Source: an uncultured Robinsoniella sp. (GTDB lineage: Bacteria > Bacillota > Clostridia > Lachnospirales > Lachnospiraceae). From it: 64,000 nt of DNA. A program made the translations under genes and the position numbers. The first letter of the stretch is position 1; every line of letters starts with the position of its first letter. The stretch is taken from the NCBI GenBank assembly GCA_900540475.1, contig UQGG01000002.1:186001-250000 (forward strand). The letters are read 5' to 3'. Positions 31,993-39,928 of this stretch are shown here, in pieces. Below the pieces are notes generated by a model. The model had not been told where the DNA came from, ran no database searches, and saw only the letters and a program-made list of their open reading frames with translations.

Positions 31993-34068
31993 TTATTTTT
32001 GACTTCCAATGGGGATTTCTAAACCTTTTACATATTTTCTTTCCATTAAATGCCGCGCTTTACGATTCTCCACGGTATCAAATATAATAGAAAAATCGTA
32101 ATCTTCCGGATACATATCTTCTGCTTTCGTCTTAATCTGCAGACGTTTATGATTGACCAGTACTTTTTCTTTCTGAATCTGCACCCCTACATTACCCTTT
32201 TCATCTGTCGGCTGATATACGATACCAATCTTTTTCTGGGGATATACCATTACACTGTCTCCCATGCGAAAACGTTCCGAACGTTTTTGCATCTGGCTAT
32301 TTTTCGTATCTATTGAAGCCGATTTGTTTACGGCTGCCTTTATAATCTGCCCCGAACCTTTATGCCTGTTCTTTTCCTTGGGTATTTCACAAGGTATTTC
32401 CTGGTTTTCCCCCTGGGGCACTTGGGGTATTTCATTTTTTCCCTGATTTTCCTGCATCTCATCTCCGTCATTTCCAAATAACCGCTCATCTAAATCTCTT
32501 TTCTGCCGGCTTGATTCTTCTTCACGGTTATCCTGACAAATGGAATTTCCTCTGTACGTTGCCTCGTAAGCTCTTTTCAGCATATTGTCTGGCATTCCCA
32601 GGCGCTTTGCAATATAGAATGCACAGCTTTCCCCGGCTTCCCCTATCTCCAGGCGGTACAGGGGCTTCAGGCTTTCCTTATCAAACGCCATTCTGGCATT
32701 TTGTATGCCCTCTGTCATTTCTGCATATTCTTTCACTTCAGGATAATGGGTTGTAGCTATAAAACTGCAATTGCTGTTTTTCAGCTCTTCCAATATGGAG
32801 ATTGCAATTCCCATTCCTTCAGCAGGGTCGGTTCCCGATCCTACCTCATCCATCAATACCAGCGATTCCTGATCTACCAGCGCCAAAATATCGATGACAT
32901 TTTTAATATGTGCAGAGAACGTGGAGAGATTTTCCAGTATGCTCTGGTTATCGCCAATATCACACAATACCTGGGTATTCATAGACAGGTCTGCTTCCTC
33001 ACAGGGAATATGCAGTCCGCATTGTGCCATTATTGAGAACAGCCCCACCGTTTTTAAAGCTACCGTCTTTCCTCCCGTATTGGGTCCGGTTATGATAATG
33101 CCACGGTGATGCTCTCCCAGTTCCAGGTTCAGCGGCACACAGTTTTCCCGTCCAATCAGAGGATGCCTGCCATTTACGATCCGTATTCTTCTGCAAGTAT
33201 TTATCTTAGGCTCTACCCCCTGCATGGCTGCGCTTAATTTTGCCTTGGCAAATATATAATCCAGCTCTTCTATATACTCCAGATTCAGAAGTATCTCTGC
33301 CCTGTATTCTCCTACGCAGGAAGACAGGGTGTAGAGTATTCTGCGTTCTTCATTGCTCAGGGCAATATCTAATTCGCCCAGTTCCGCCTTCAGTTTTGAT
33401 ACACTGGACGGCTCAATGAAATAAGTTGCACCGGATGAGGAGACATCGATTACACTTCCGCTGATCTGCAGCTTATGCTCTCTTTTTACAGGCAGGGTAT
33501 AGTGACCGTTTCGGTTGGATATAAAGCTTTCCGAAAAGCATTCTTTTTTGCTTTTCAGCATATTGTCCAGCTTCATCCGGATATTATTCAGAATGCGGTC
33601 TTTCTTCTTTCTGATTTCCCTCAGTTCTTTCGATGCATAATCATCAATCTGCCCGCTTCGGATACAGCGTTCTATCTCTTCTTTTAATATTTCCAGATCC
33701 GCCATCCCGCGACCGTATTCTGATATCTTAAGTCCCATTTCATCGCTCTTTTTCAGATAACGGGTTAAACGTATCCCCAGCACGGCAAAGCGGCTGACCT
33801 GTTCCAGTTCTTCTATACTCAGCATTTCCCCTTTATATGCACCCTCTGCAATCTTTTCCATCTGATCGGTAGAGGACAGAGGCGGAGTTCCATCCCTGTC
33901 TAACAGAATTCTGGCTTCTGTTGTTTCCTGCTGGCGTTTCCACAGTTCTGCTTCATCCATTAACGGCGACATTTCATCAAATTTTTCTTTCGCCTTTTGT
34001 GTTACGGTATATTCTTTTAGTCGATCTATCATTTTGTCAAATTCTAGCATTTCGATATATTTATTCAT
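31993..34068 (-). CDS. MutS2-like ATPase lacking the Smr nuclease domain
   Basis: A 691-residue protein. The N-terminal helical clamp/lever region covers 1-300, and the MutS-type ATPase covers about 310-530 with Walker A TGPNTGGKT, Walker B LVLMDEVGSGTDP and TTHYPEVK. A charged linker (SRQKRDLDERLFGN..., KEKNRHKG) follows, then a KOW-like beta segment (FRMGDSVMVYPQKKIGIVYQPTDEKGNVGVQI). Full MutS2 is about 780 residues and ends in a Smr domain, which is absent. It could act in ribosome rescue or recombination control without cleavage. The start at 34068 follows AGGAGGTGTAAAA. Confidence 0.92.
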   Translation of the reverse strand: MNKYIEMLEFDKMIDRLKEYTVTQKAKEKFDEMSPLMDEAELWKRQQETTEARILLDRDGTPPLSSTDQMEKIAEGAYKGEMLSIEELEQVSRFAVLGIRLTRYLKKSDEMGLKISEYGRGMADLEILKEEIERCIRSGQIDDYASKELREIRKKKDRILNNIRMKLDNMLKSKKECFSESFISNRNGHYTLPVKREHKLQISGSVIDVSSSGATYFIEPSSVSKLKAELGELDIALSNEERRILYTLSSCVGEYRAEILLNLEYIEELDYIFAKAKLSAAMQGVEPKINTCRRIRIVNGRHPLIGRENCVPLNLELGEHHRGIIITGPNTGGKTVALKTVGLFSIMAQCGLHIPCEEADLSMNTQVLCDIGDNQSILENLSTFSAHIKNVIDILALVDQESLVLMDEVGSGTDPAEGMGIAISILEELKNSNCSFIATTHYPEVKEYAEMTEGIQNARMAFDKESLKPLYRLEIGEAGESCAFYIAKRLGMPDNMLKRAYEATYRGNSICQDNREEESSRQKRDLDERLFGNDGDEMQENQGKNEIPQVPQGENQEIPCEIPKEKNRHKGSGQIIKAAVNKSASIDTKNSQMQKRSERFRMGDSVMVYPQKKIGIVYQPTDEKGNVGVQIQKEKVLVNHKRLQIKTKAEDMYPEDYDFSIIFDTVENRKARHLMERKYVKGLEIPIGSQK

Positions 34069-34074
34069 TTTTAC

Positions 34075-34113
34075 ACCTCCTGCATACCACAGACAGTTCT
34101 GCGGTACTGCACC
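34075..34113 (-). repeat. Hairpin plus Shine-Dalgarno module before the MutS2-like gene
   Basis: On the minus strand GGTGCAGTACCGCAGA, a short loop and TCTGTGGTATGCAGGAGGT place an imperfect hairpin immediately before the ribosome site. The same module, with the perfect stem, occurs at 63714-63752 before a sugar permease gene. Confidence 0.85.
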
Positions 34114-34143
34114 TTTTCCTTTCAAATTGTGTCAGCAGCTTCT

Positions 34144-34935
34144 TTAACTGCTGGCACTGTTATAATGTCTTAATCCTAATTTCCAAAACCAAAGCATCAA
34201 TGCAGTGAAAACCGCGACAATACCCATTCCGAAAATAATCCCCGGTACCGACAGAGAATTTGTCAATACCTGTGTGGGCAGTGTTGCGATTACCCCATAG
34301 GGCAAAATGGCATAAAAGAAGATTTTAAATCCTCTCTGAAAGATCACTCCCGGTATTTTCATACACAGATCCAATCCTGCCTCTTCCAGTTTTAATATCC
34401 CTGTAGTGGAAATAATAAAAAAGGAAGTCGTCCGCAGCATAATCTCCAGGTCATAAAACAACAATGTCATAATCGCTATAAACAGAATGTATCCGATAAC
34501 CTGGATCATACCTATCTGAAATCCTCCAACCGATACCCCATATGCGATTACCCCAACGCTAAACAATATCTGCGGCAAAGTACCCGGATTAACTTTTTCA
34601 AATGTGATACGCAGCAGCGGGCTTACCGGTTTAGTCAGATAAAGGTCCATCTCACCGGTTCTCACTTTATCCGGTATGGTCAGCACTCCGAAAAAGTAAA
34701 CCGTCATGTTGATGGCATCAACCAGTGAAAATGTCCCTATAAAAATGATCATTTCCCCCTGTCCCCAGCTTCCGATCCTGTCTACATTTGAAAAAATAGC
34801 CTGAAATACCAGCAACTGTATAAAGAACAGGCTGACATCCACAAACAGAGGACCAAAAAATCCTAACCGGAATGCCATCAGATGTGACATTCTGAGTTTC
34901 AGCAACTCTTTTATAAATCTATAATTATTTTTCAT
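34144..34935 (-). CDS. ABC-2 family transporter permease (second subunit)
   Basis: A 263-residue membrane protein with six helices of the ABC-2 PF06182-like group. Typical parts are MIIFIGTFSLVDAINMTVYF and the amphipathic GEMDLYLTKPVSPLLRITFEKV coupling segment. It overlaps the preceding permease by 4 nt. With 34932-35726 and 35723-36715 it forms a three-gene exporter. The related permease carries the matching motif RIRNGTFSSYMILPMGTLRFYI. Substrate unknown. Confidence 0.9.
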   Translation of the reverse strand: MKNNYRFIKELLKLRMSHLMAFRLGFFGPLFVDVSLFFIQLLVFQAIFSNVDRIGSWGQGEMIIFIGTFSLVDAINMTVYFFGVLTIPDKVRTGEMDLYLTKPVSPLLRITFEKVNPGTLPQILFSVGVIAYGVSVGGFQIGMIQVIGYILFIAIMTLLFYDLEIMLRTTSFFIISTTGILKLEEAGLDLCMKIPGVIFQRGFKIFFYAILPYGVIATLPTQVLTNSLSVPGIIFGMGIVAVFTALMLWFWKLGLRHYNSASS

Positions 34936-35726
34936 ATTCCTACTCCATCATATTTTATACGGTATCTGGCAAAGATTACCCTGTTTACAATAGCAAAGAA
35001 CAAACTCCACCCCGCCAATACCACAATCCCCGTAAAGACCTCATCCTGGCATTTGCCAATCAGAGCCATAGATGGCAGATAGGTTACATAGTAAAACGGG
35101 AATAATTTCATAACCATTATGATACCTTCCGGTAGCAGTACCAATGGAATCAGGGCACCGGTAATCAGCGCGATTAAATTATCTTTTACCATGAGAAATG
35201 TGCTGATTTCCTGGAATCGGAAGGTCAGTATCCCCAGAAAATAGTTCAGCTGAACCATAAACAGCAGCCCAATCCCTACCAGAACCAATACCGCCAGTAT
35301 GATCTGCCAGCTTCCTGTTAATACAAATTCAACAGGGAATAACACCATCCAAAGAACCAATGCCCCCAGAATACAGAAACCGTAAAAAACCGTTGTCCCC
35401 AACTGCCTTGCAATATAAAACCGCAGCGTTCCCATGGGGAGGATCATGTAGCTGGAAAACGTTCCATTTCTGATCCTGCCGCTGATATCCTGACCGATTT
35501 CCCCGGAAGTATCGATCTGGGACAGGAAGGAGCTTATAATATAATAGGACAGCATTGCCGGAAATGTAAATCCTGCAACTTCCTGCTCATTTCCAAAAAT
35601 AGCCCCCCACAGCAGGTAAGCAAATAATATTTTCGTAACCATAATAATCAATTGGAATACTGTATCTGCTCTCCAGATCAACTGCTGCTTTAAATAAATC
35701 TTTGAAACTTCCAGATATTTGCTCAA
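34932..35726 (-). CDS. ABC-2 family transporter permease (first subunit)
   Basis: A 264-residue protein with six predicted membrane helices, paralogous in plan to the neighbour at 34144-34935. The stretch GQDISGRIRNGTFSSYMILPMGTLRFYIARQLG is the coupling helix region. Start and stop overlap both neighbours by 4 nt, so all three genes are translationally coupled. Confidence 0.9.
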   Translation of the reverse strand: MSKYLEVSKIYLKQQLIWRADTVFQLIIMVTKILFAYLLWGAIFGNEQEVAGFTFPAMLSYYIISSFLSQIDTSGEIGQDISGRIRNGTFSSYMILPMGTLRFYIARQLGTTVFYGFCILGALVLWMVLFPVEFVLTGSWQIILAVLVLVGIGLLFMVQLNYFLGILTFRFQEISTFLMVKDNLIALITGALIPLVLLPEGIIMVMKLFPFYYVTYLPSMALIGKCQDEVFTGIVVLAGWSLFFAIVNRVIFARYRIKYDGVGI

Positions 35727-36715
35727 ATTTTTGCCTCCCCGCTTTGATAAATACGTTCTACCACATTTCCCACTTCTTCTTCCTCTACGGTAATATCACT
35801 GGGATTATAGGTCTTCATTAAGTACTCCAGCAGATTCCCTGCAAGGCTTTTATCCACTTGTATCACTACTTTATACGGTGTAGAATCCAGAATCTTACAG
35901 GAAACAGTCTCCTCCACTTCCACGGAAGCAACAGGATGGTCAAAAACTGCCGTAATCTTCTTAAATTTCTGGTATTGTTCGAATAACTGCTGGGTTTCCC
36001 CATCGTAAATTTTCTTTCCGCCGTTTATAACCACCGAACGATGACACAGCAGTTTTATATCTTCCATATAGTGGGATGTCAGTAAAATGGTCGTTCCCTT
36101 TTCTTCATTTACCTGCTTTAAAAACTTCCTGATCTGTTTTCCTGCAACGGCATCCAGCCCTATAGTTGGTTCATCCAGAAACAGTATTTTGGGATTATGC
36201 AATAGTGCTGTCATCAATTCCAGTTTCATACGTTCTCCCAGTGAAAGGGTACGTACCTGTACATTCATCAAATCCTCTACTCCAAATAGCTGCACAAAAT
36301 ATGCCTTGCTCTTTTGAAAATCATCTTCTGGTATCCCATATATTTCTTTGTAGAGACGAAGAGTATCCTCGGCTGTTAATTCAAAAAACAACTGGCTCTT
36401 CTGCCCCATTACAATTGCATATTTCCGCTTGAACTCATTTTCCAGTTTATTCGGCTCAAACCCCAGAACCCTGATCCTTCCGCTTGTGGGTGCAATAATA
36501 CCGGTCAGCATTTTTACCAGGGTGGTCTTTCCGGCTCCGTTTGCTCCAATCAGTCCTACAAATTCACCTTCCTGAACATCCAGGTCAAACTGATCGACTG
36601 CTTTTTTTACCGTATATTCCCGCTTGAACAGCCCCTTAATACTCCCTGAAATTCCTTCCTTCTTCTGATAACGTTTATATTGTTTACTCAATCCGCCTGT
36701 CTCGATTACATTCAT
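35723..36715 (-). CDS. ABC transporter ATP-binding protein
   Basis: A 330-residue ATPase with Walker A GANGAGKTTLVK, Q-loop MGQKSQLFF, signature LSLGERMKLE, Walker B ILFLDEPTIGLD and switch His TSHYMED. A C-terminal extension of about 90 residues follows. The signature is the LSLGER variant typical of ATPases paired with PF06182-type permeases. The start is set at 36715 (MNVIETGG) behind AAAGGGA; an upstream reading to 36757 would run into the terminator-like hairpin of the leader RNA. Confidence 0.93.
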   Translation of the reverse strand: MNVIETGGLSKQYKRYQKKEGISGSIKGLFKREYTVKKAVDQFDLDVQEGEFVGLIGANGAGKTTLVKMLTGIIAPTSGRIRVLGFEPNKLENEFKRKYAIVMGQKSQLFFELTAEDTLRLYKEIYGIPEDDFQKSKAYFVQLFGVEDLMNVQVRTLSLGERMKLELMTALLHNPKILFLDEPTIGLDAVAGKQIRKFLKQVNEEKGTTILLTSHYMEDIKLLCHRSVVINGGKKIYDGETQQLFEQYQKFKKITAVFDHPVASVEVEETVSCKILDSTPYKVVIQVDKSLAGNLLEYLMKTYNPSDITVEEEEVGNVVERIYQSGEAKI

Positions 36716-36741
36716 TTTAATTCCCTTTCTTTTTTGCATAA

Positions 36742-37128
36742 TAAAAGCCCACCGCAAATTCTGCCGTTTTTGTCAGCATCCTTCCGCCGCCAAAAGGCGG
36801 CAAAATGCTGTACAAGACGTACTGCTTCGGTGGGCTAGATCATGTTCAGGGAATGGCATATTCCTTGTTTTCAGACACAAAAATAAAGCCAGTGACAAAA
36901 CGGCCTGATTTGAAACGCACGCCCTTTGTCATGAAAGTTGAAAGCAGTCTGTAAGGCAGAGTGAAACAGGCATTTCTTTATCAAATGCCGGTCTCCGGGT
37001 TCACTTATAGCGTGAATTCACGCATAGTTTTAACCCTGGTAACTATTTTGTTACCGCACTCTCATTTACAGACACACTTAACATACAATCTTCCTCGCTT
37101 TAAAATTTAACATTTTTATTTTATTAAT
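36742..37128 (-). ncRNA. Large structured RNA/leader of unknown class upstream of the ABC-2 operon
   Basis: Between a strong promoter and a terminator-like hairpin lie about 390 nt with no reading frame but dense complementarity. The helix GTCTGTAA/TTACAGAC (37066-37073 with 36947-36954) closes a domain containing hairpins at 37038-37055 (GGTAAC/GTTACC), 36997-37036 (GGGTT/AACCC enclosing palindrome GCGTGAATTCACGC) and 36969-36989 (GGCATTT/AAATGCC). A second part has GACAAA/TTTGTC and GGAAT/ATTCC helices. The 3' end is a compound hairpin, AGCCCACCG/CGGTGGGCT (36828-36836 with 36746-36754), enclosing CAGCAT/ATGCTG and GCCGCC/GGCGGC, followed by TTTTATTAT. I recognise no known family; a riboswitch-type leader or stand-alone RNA both fit. 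Confidence 0.65.
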
Positions 37129-37134
37129 GAGTTT

Positions 37135-37162
37135 ATTATAACGGATTCAAAGGAATTGTCAA
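37135..37162 (-). promoter_or_regulatory. Promoter of the structured RNA
   Basis: On the minus strand TTGACA (37157-37162), 16 bp, TATAAT (37135-37140), a near-consensus promoter. It predicts a start near 37128 and lies 57 nt after the 37219 gene stop. Confidence 0.8.
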
Positions 37163-37218
37163 GATGTTTTTTGAACCTTCCATTATTTTCCCGTAAACTG
37201 CTATATAGAAAGTTCCTG

Positions 37219-38016
37219 TCAAATGGACAGCTGTTTACGCTGAAACACTGCCGCGCTTCCCAGAAGCAGTACAACCACAGACAGGCTGAGCACGAGATAC
37301 ATCCACCCCGTGTCCACATTGCCGGTAACTATCCCTACGCTGTCCAGCCAGCCAAAAGGCGTTATCTTCTGCAGCCATTTTGTTTTATCACCGCCCGCAC
37401 CTCCTATCATGCTTATAAACAGCAGCGCAATGGGTACACCCACTGAAATTCCGGTGCCAAACTTTGTATTGCAGAATACTGCAGACAGGAAATAAGACAA
37501 CATGGCGATGGCAGTACAAAGCAAGAATGTCACACCCACCAGATTCAAATAGGCACCGAAATCAAAATCTCCAAAGGTATTTAACATAACCGCTCCACTT
37601 GCCAGTATTCCCAGGAATAGTACCGCCATTGAGAATACGAGATATATGCCGCGTGTTATGATCAGTGTGCTTCTCTTCACCGGGCATGCCAGCGTGCAGG
37701 CGATAGACGTATCATCCACCTGCTTCACAAGAAGTCCGTTTACCTGAATGACGTAGAACACCATGGTAAATGCCATAACCAGAATACTGAAAAAAGTGGA
37801 TGCGGTATAATTCAAAGGTGTCGTCATATCTGCAATACTAATGGAGAATGCCCCCATATAATCTTTCATGGAACCAAAAAGCTCCCTGACTTTATCCATA
37901 TCATCCGGATCGATCAGGCTGATTATCAATATTTGGTAAAAACACAGTACTACGAAGAAAATCAAAAGCAGCTTCCAGCTTCTTTTAAACGTATTTTTAA
38001 AGATAGTCTTATTCAT
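37219..38016 (-). CDS. ABC-2 type exporter permease
   Basis: A 265-residue membrane protein with six predicted helices. The N-terminal segment (FKNTFKRSWKLLLIFFVVLCFYQ) is typical of ABC-2 permeases related to beta-exotoxin/bacitracin-type transporters. The start at 38016 follows GGAGGC within the end of the ATPase gene. It is the third gene of the TetR-ATPase-permease operon. Confidence 0.9.
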   Translation of the reverse strand: MNKTIFKNTFKRSWKLLLIFFVVLCFYQILIISLIDPDDMDKVRELFGSMKDYMGAFSISIADMTTPLNYTASTFFSILVMAFTMVFYVIQVNGLLVKQVDDTSIACTLACPVKRSTLIITRGIYLVFSMAVLFLGILASGAVMLNTFGDFDFGAYLNLVGVTFLLCTAIAMLSYFLSAVFCNTKFGTGISVGVPIALLFISMIGGAGGDKTKWLQKITPFGWLDSVGIVTGNVDTGWMYLVLSLSVVVLLLGSAAVFQRKQLSI

Positions 38017-38017
38017 A

Positions 38018-38893
38018 TTATTTTGCCTCCATGCCATAATAATTTAAAAAGATGTCTTCCAGGGACTGTGCTTTGATATCCAGGCCTGTTACCGTTACCG
38101 TTCCCAGCTTTTTGATAAAAGCATCCAGCTCCTCGCCTTTTACATATACCTCACAGCCTGAATCGGTGATTTTCTCCATCTTGAATCCTAATGTCTTCAG
38201 CTTATCCATATCCGGCGTCTGTACGATAAATCCTTTCCGTTTGGTTGATTTCAGTTTCTTTACATCTGACTGTGCCACAAGACGTCCGTCCTTGATGATC
38301 AGGACATCATCACAGGTTCTCTCCACTTCTTCAAACATGTGGCTGGACATTAATATGGTCTTTCCCTTTTTCTTTTCCTCCAGTATCAGAGAAATAAACT
38401 CATTTTGCATCAAGGGGTCCAGACCACTTGTGGGCTCATCCAGAATCAGCACATCCGGGTCGTGCATAAACGCCGTTATAATACCTACTTTCTGCTTCAT
38501 ACCTTTTGAAAAGCGTTTGATTGTCCCTTTCGTATCCAGTTCAAACCTCTCTGTCAGCGCATCCATATATTCATGGTTTTTCAGTCCGCGCAGCTCACAC
38601 TGATATTTCAGGTATTCCCCGCAGCTCATCCCACCCGGAAAAGCAATTTCTCCCGGTATGTAGCCAAGTGTTCTTTTAATTTCTGCTGCGTTTTTGTAAC
38701 AATCCAGCCCGTTAATGGTGCAGGAACCCTTCGCTGGCTTCATAAAACCCATTAACGTTCTAATCGTCGTTGTCTTCCCGGCGCCGTTTGGTCCCAGATA
38801 TCCGGTAACCGTTCCTTCTTTTACCTCAAAATTAATATCGAAGATCCCTTTCCCTCCCGGATATTGCAGTGTGACATTTTTTGCTGATATCAT
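38018..38893 (-). CDS. ABC transporter ATP-binding protein
   Basis: A 291-residue ATPase with Walker A GPNGAGKTTTIR, signature FSKGMKQKVG, Walker B VLILDEPTSGLD and switch region MSSHMFEEVE. The KGMKQK signature is usual for exporter ATPases of the drug/antibiotic type. Its start overlaps the TetR stop (ATGA) and it partners with the 37219 permease. Together they likely export a compound sensed by the TetR protein. Confidence 0.94.
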   Translation of the reverse strand: MISAKNVTLQYPGGKGIFDINFEVKEGTVTGYLGPNGAGKTTTIRTLMGFMKPAKGSCTINGLDCYKNAAEIKRTLGYIPGEIAFPGGMSCGEYLKYQCELRGLKNHEYMDALTERFELDTKGTIKRFSKGMKQKVGIITAFMHDPDVLILDEPTSGLDPLMQNEFISLILEEKKKGKTILMSSHMFEEVERTCDDVLIIKDGRLVAQSDVKKLKSTKRKGFIVQTPDMDKLKTLGFKMEKITDSGCEVYVKGEELDAFIKKLGTVTVTGLDIKAQSLEDIFLNYYGMEAK

Positions 38894-39504
38894 AGGTATT
38901 CCTCCTTATACAAATTGTTTTTAAGCATCATCAGACATTCCGTAAATTCTTTCATGATTGAATCAATGTCTACATCCATTCCCGGCATCATGCCTCCTGC
39001 AAACCCCTCTGAATATTTCGTGAGCAGATTCAGTACCAGCTCCGGGCGCACCGTATCCTTAAACTTTTTTATATCGATGTCCGACAATGCAAGATTCACC
39101 CGAAACTCCTCTCCTTTTTTCATCAACTCCTGTATCTCCGGGCGAACACTGGAATCCGTTTCAAAATATATGGACGTTACAAAGTTCAATAACGACGGGT
39201 GTTTTTTTAACGCCGCTATTTTACACCTGACTGCCGCCATAACACGGTCAAAAAAATCTGAAATATGGGGATCAAACTCACGTTCAAATACATTTATCAT
39301 TTCTGTATATGCCACCTGTCCCAGATACAGGTACATTGCCTTTTTACTCCCGAAATAATGGAATATCATTCCCTTTGATATCCCGGCTGCCGAAGCAATA
39401 TCACTTGCTGACGCTTTCTTATACCCCATTTTACCAAAACATAAGAAGCCGGCTTCTATAATAACATTCTGTTTTTCTTTGGGCAAAGCCAGAAACTTTT
39501 CCAT
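38890..39504 (-). CDS. TetR-family regulator of the ABC exporter
   Basis: A 204-residue regulator with an N-terminal helix-turn-helix (GYKKASASDIASAAGISKGMIFHYFGSKKAMYLYLG) and a helical ligand domain. It heads the operon and overlaps the ATPase gene by 4 nt. Two AAACCG-type inverted repeats overlap its promoter at 39733-39790, which supports autoregulation. Confidence 0.93.
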   Translation of the reverse strand: MEKFLALPKEKQNVIIEAGFLCFGKMGYKKASASDIASAAGISKGMIFHYFGSKKAMYLYLGQVAYTEMINVFEREFDPHISDFFDRVMAAVRCKIAALKKHPSLLNFVTSIYFETDSSVRPEIQELMKKGEEFRVNLALSDIDIKKFKDTVRPELVLNLLTKYSEGFAGGMMPGMDVDIDSIMKEFTECLMMLKNNLYKEEYL

Positions 39505-39522
39505 TTCACTGCCTCCTTTAAC

Positions 39523-39688
39523 CTAGAGCGTGTTTTAAAATTGCTTTCTGACAGATGTGCGTCCCAGTTTGTGGGAGATTTGTACCGAATGAAGGGCACA
39601 TAGCGGGCTATGTAACCTGAATTCGGGGCAAATATGCCGCAAAGTGGGGCGTGCAGATGGCAGGAATGAATTTTCAAACACGCTCTAG
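39523..39688. repeat. Near-complete 166-bp interspersed palindromic element
   Basis: CTAGAGCGTGTTTTAAAATT (39523-39542) and its inverted copy (39669-39688, one mismatch) form the ends. The interior continues as a long imperfect palindrome (TGTGCGTCCCAGTTTGTGGG against CCCCACTTTGCGGC, ending at ACATAG/CTATGT around 39598-39613). The whole can fold into one hairpin of about 80-nt arms. It has no transposase and looks like a MITE or large REP-like element. Short reading frames within it are artefacts of the repeat. It sits between the TetR gene and its promoter, so it is transcribed into the TetR leader. Confidence 0.85.
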
Positions 39689-39732
39689 TATCTTTCGTTC
39701 ATATTTTTTTGATTACGCTATACTATAGAAAT

Positions 39733-39790
39733 ATAAACCGATTCGGTTTATCATGATGCAATTATATACCAATAAACCGTTTTGGTCAAT
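39733..39790 (-). promoter_or_regulatory. TetR promoter with two operator palindromes
   Basis: On the minus strand TTGACC (39784-39789), 17 bp, TATAAT (39761-39766). One palindrome (39733-39751, ATAAACCGATTCGGTTTAT) lies downstream of the -10. A related one (39772-39790, ATAAACCGTTTTGGTCAAT) overlaps the -35 and spacer. The half-site AAACCG is common to TetR-family operators. Confidence 0.8.
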
Positions 39791-39805
39791 ACAATTTTCA
39801 GGGAT

Positions 39806-39851
39806 AAAAAACAGGACCGAACTCCTCATTTATAGAGGATTTCAGCCCTGT
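39806..39851 (-). terminator. Terminator of the malic enzyme gene
   Basis: A long stem (ACAGGGCTGAAATCCTC with GAGGAGTTCGGTCCTGT, few mismatches) is followed by six U on the minus strand. Confidence 0.85.
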
Positions 39852-39928
39852 GGTTTATATCTGTATTTAACTGTTTCACATGTATCCTTAAAAGCCAGTA
39901 ACAGCTAAATTACGCCGTCTGTTCCATA

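Noticed and set aside
36742..37128. T-box, cobalamin, c-di-AMP (ydaO), tmRNA, RNase P or 6S RNA as identity of the structured region
   Set aside because: The hallmark conserved blocks of these RNAs (for example the T-box GGTGGNACCGCG stretch or the B12 box) were not found on either strand.
39456..39677. Small protein-like frame and similar ones at 7117-7305 and 8608-8799 that share Cys/His-rich or SRSR-like ends
   Set aside because: They lie within copies of the palindromic element and share sequence only because the repeat is shared; no consistent ribosome sites.
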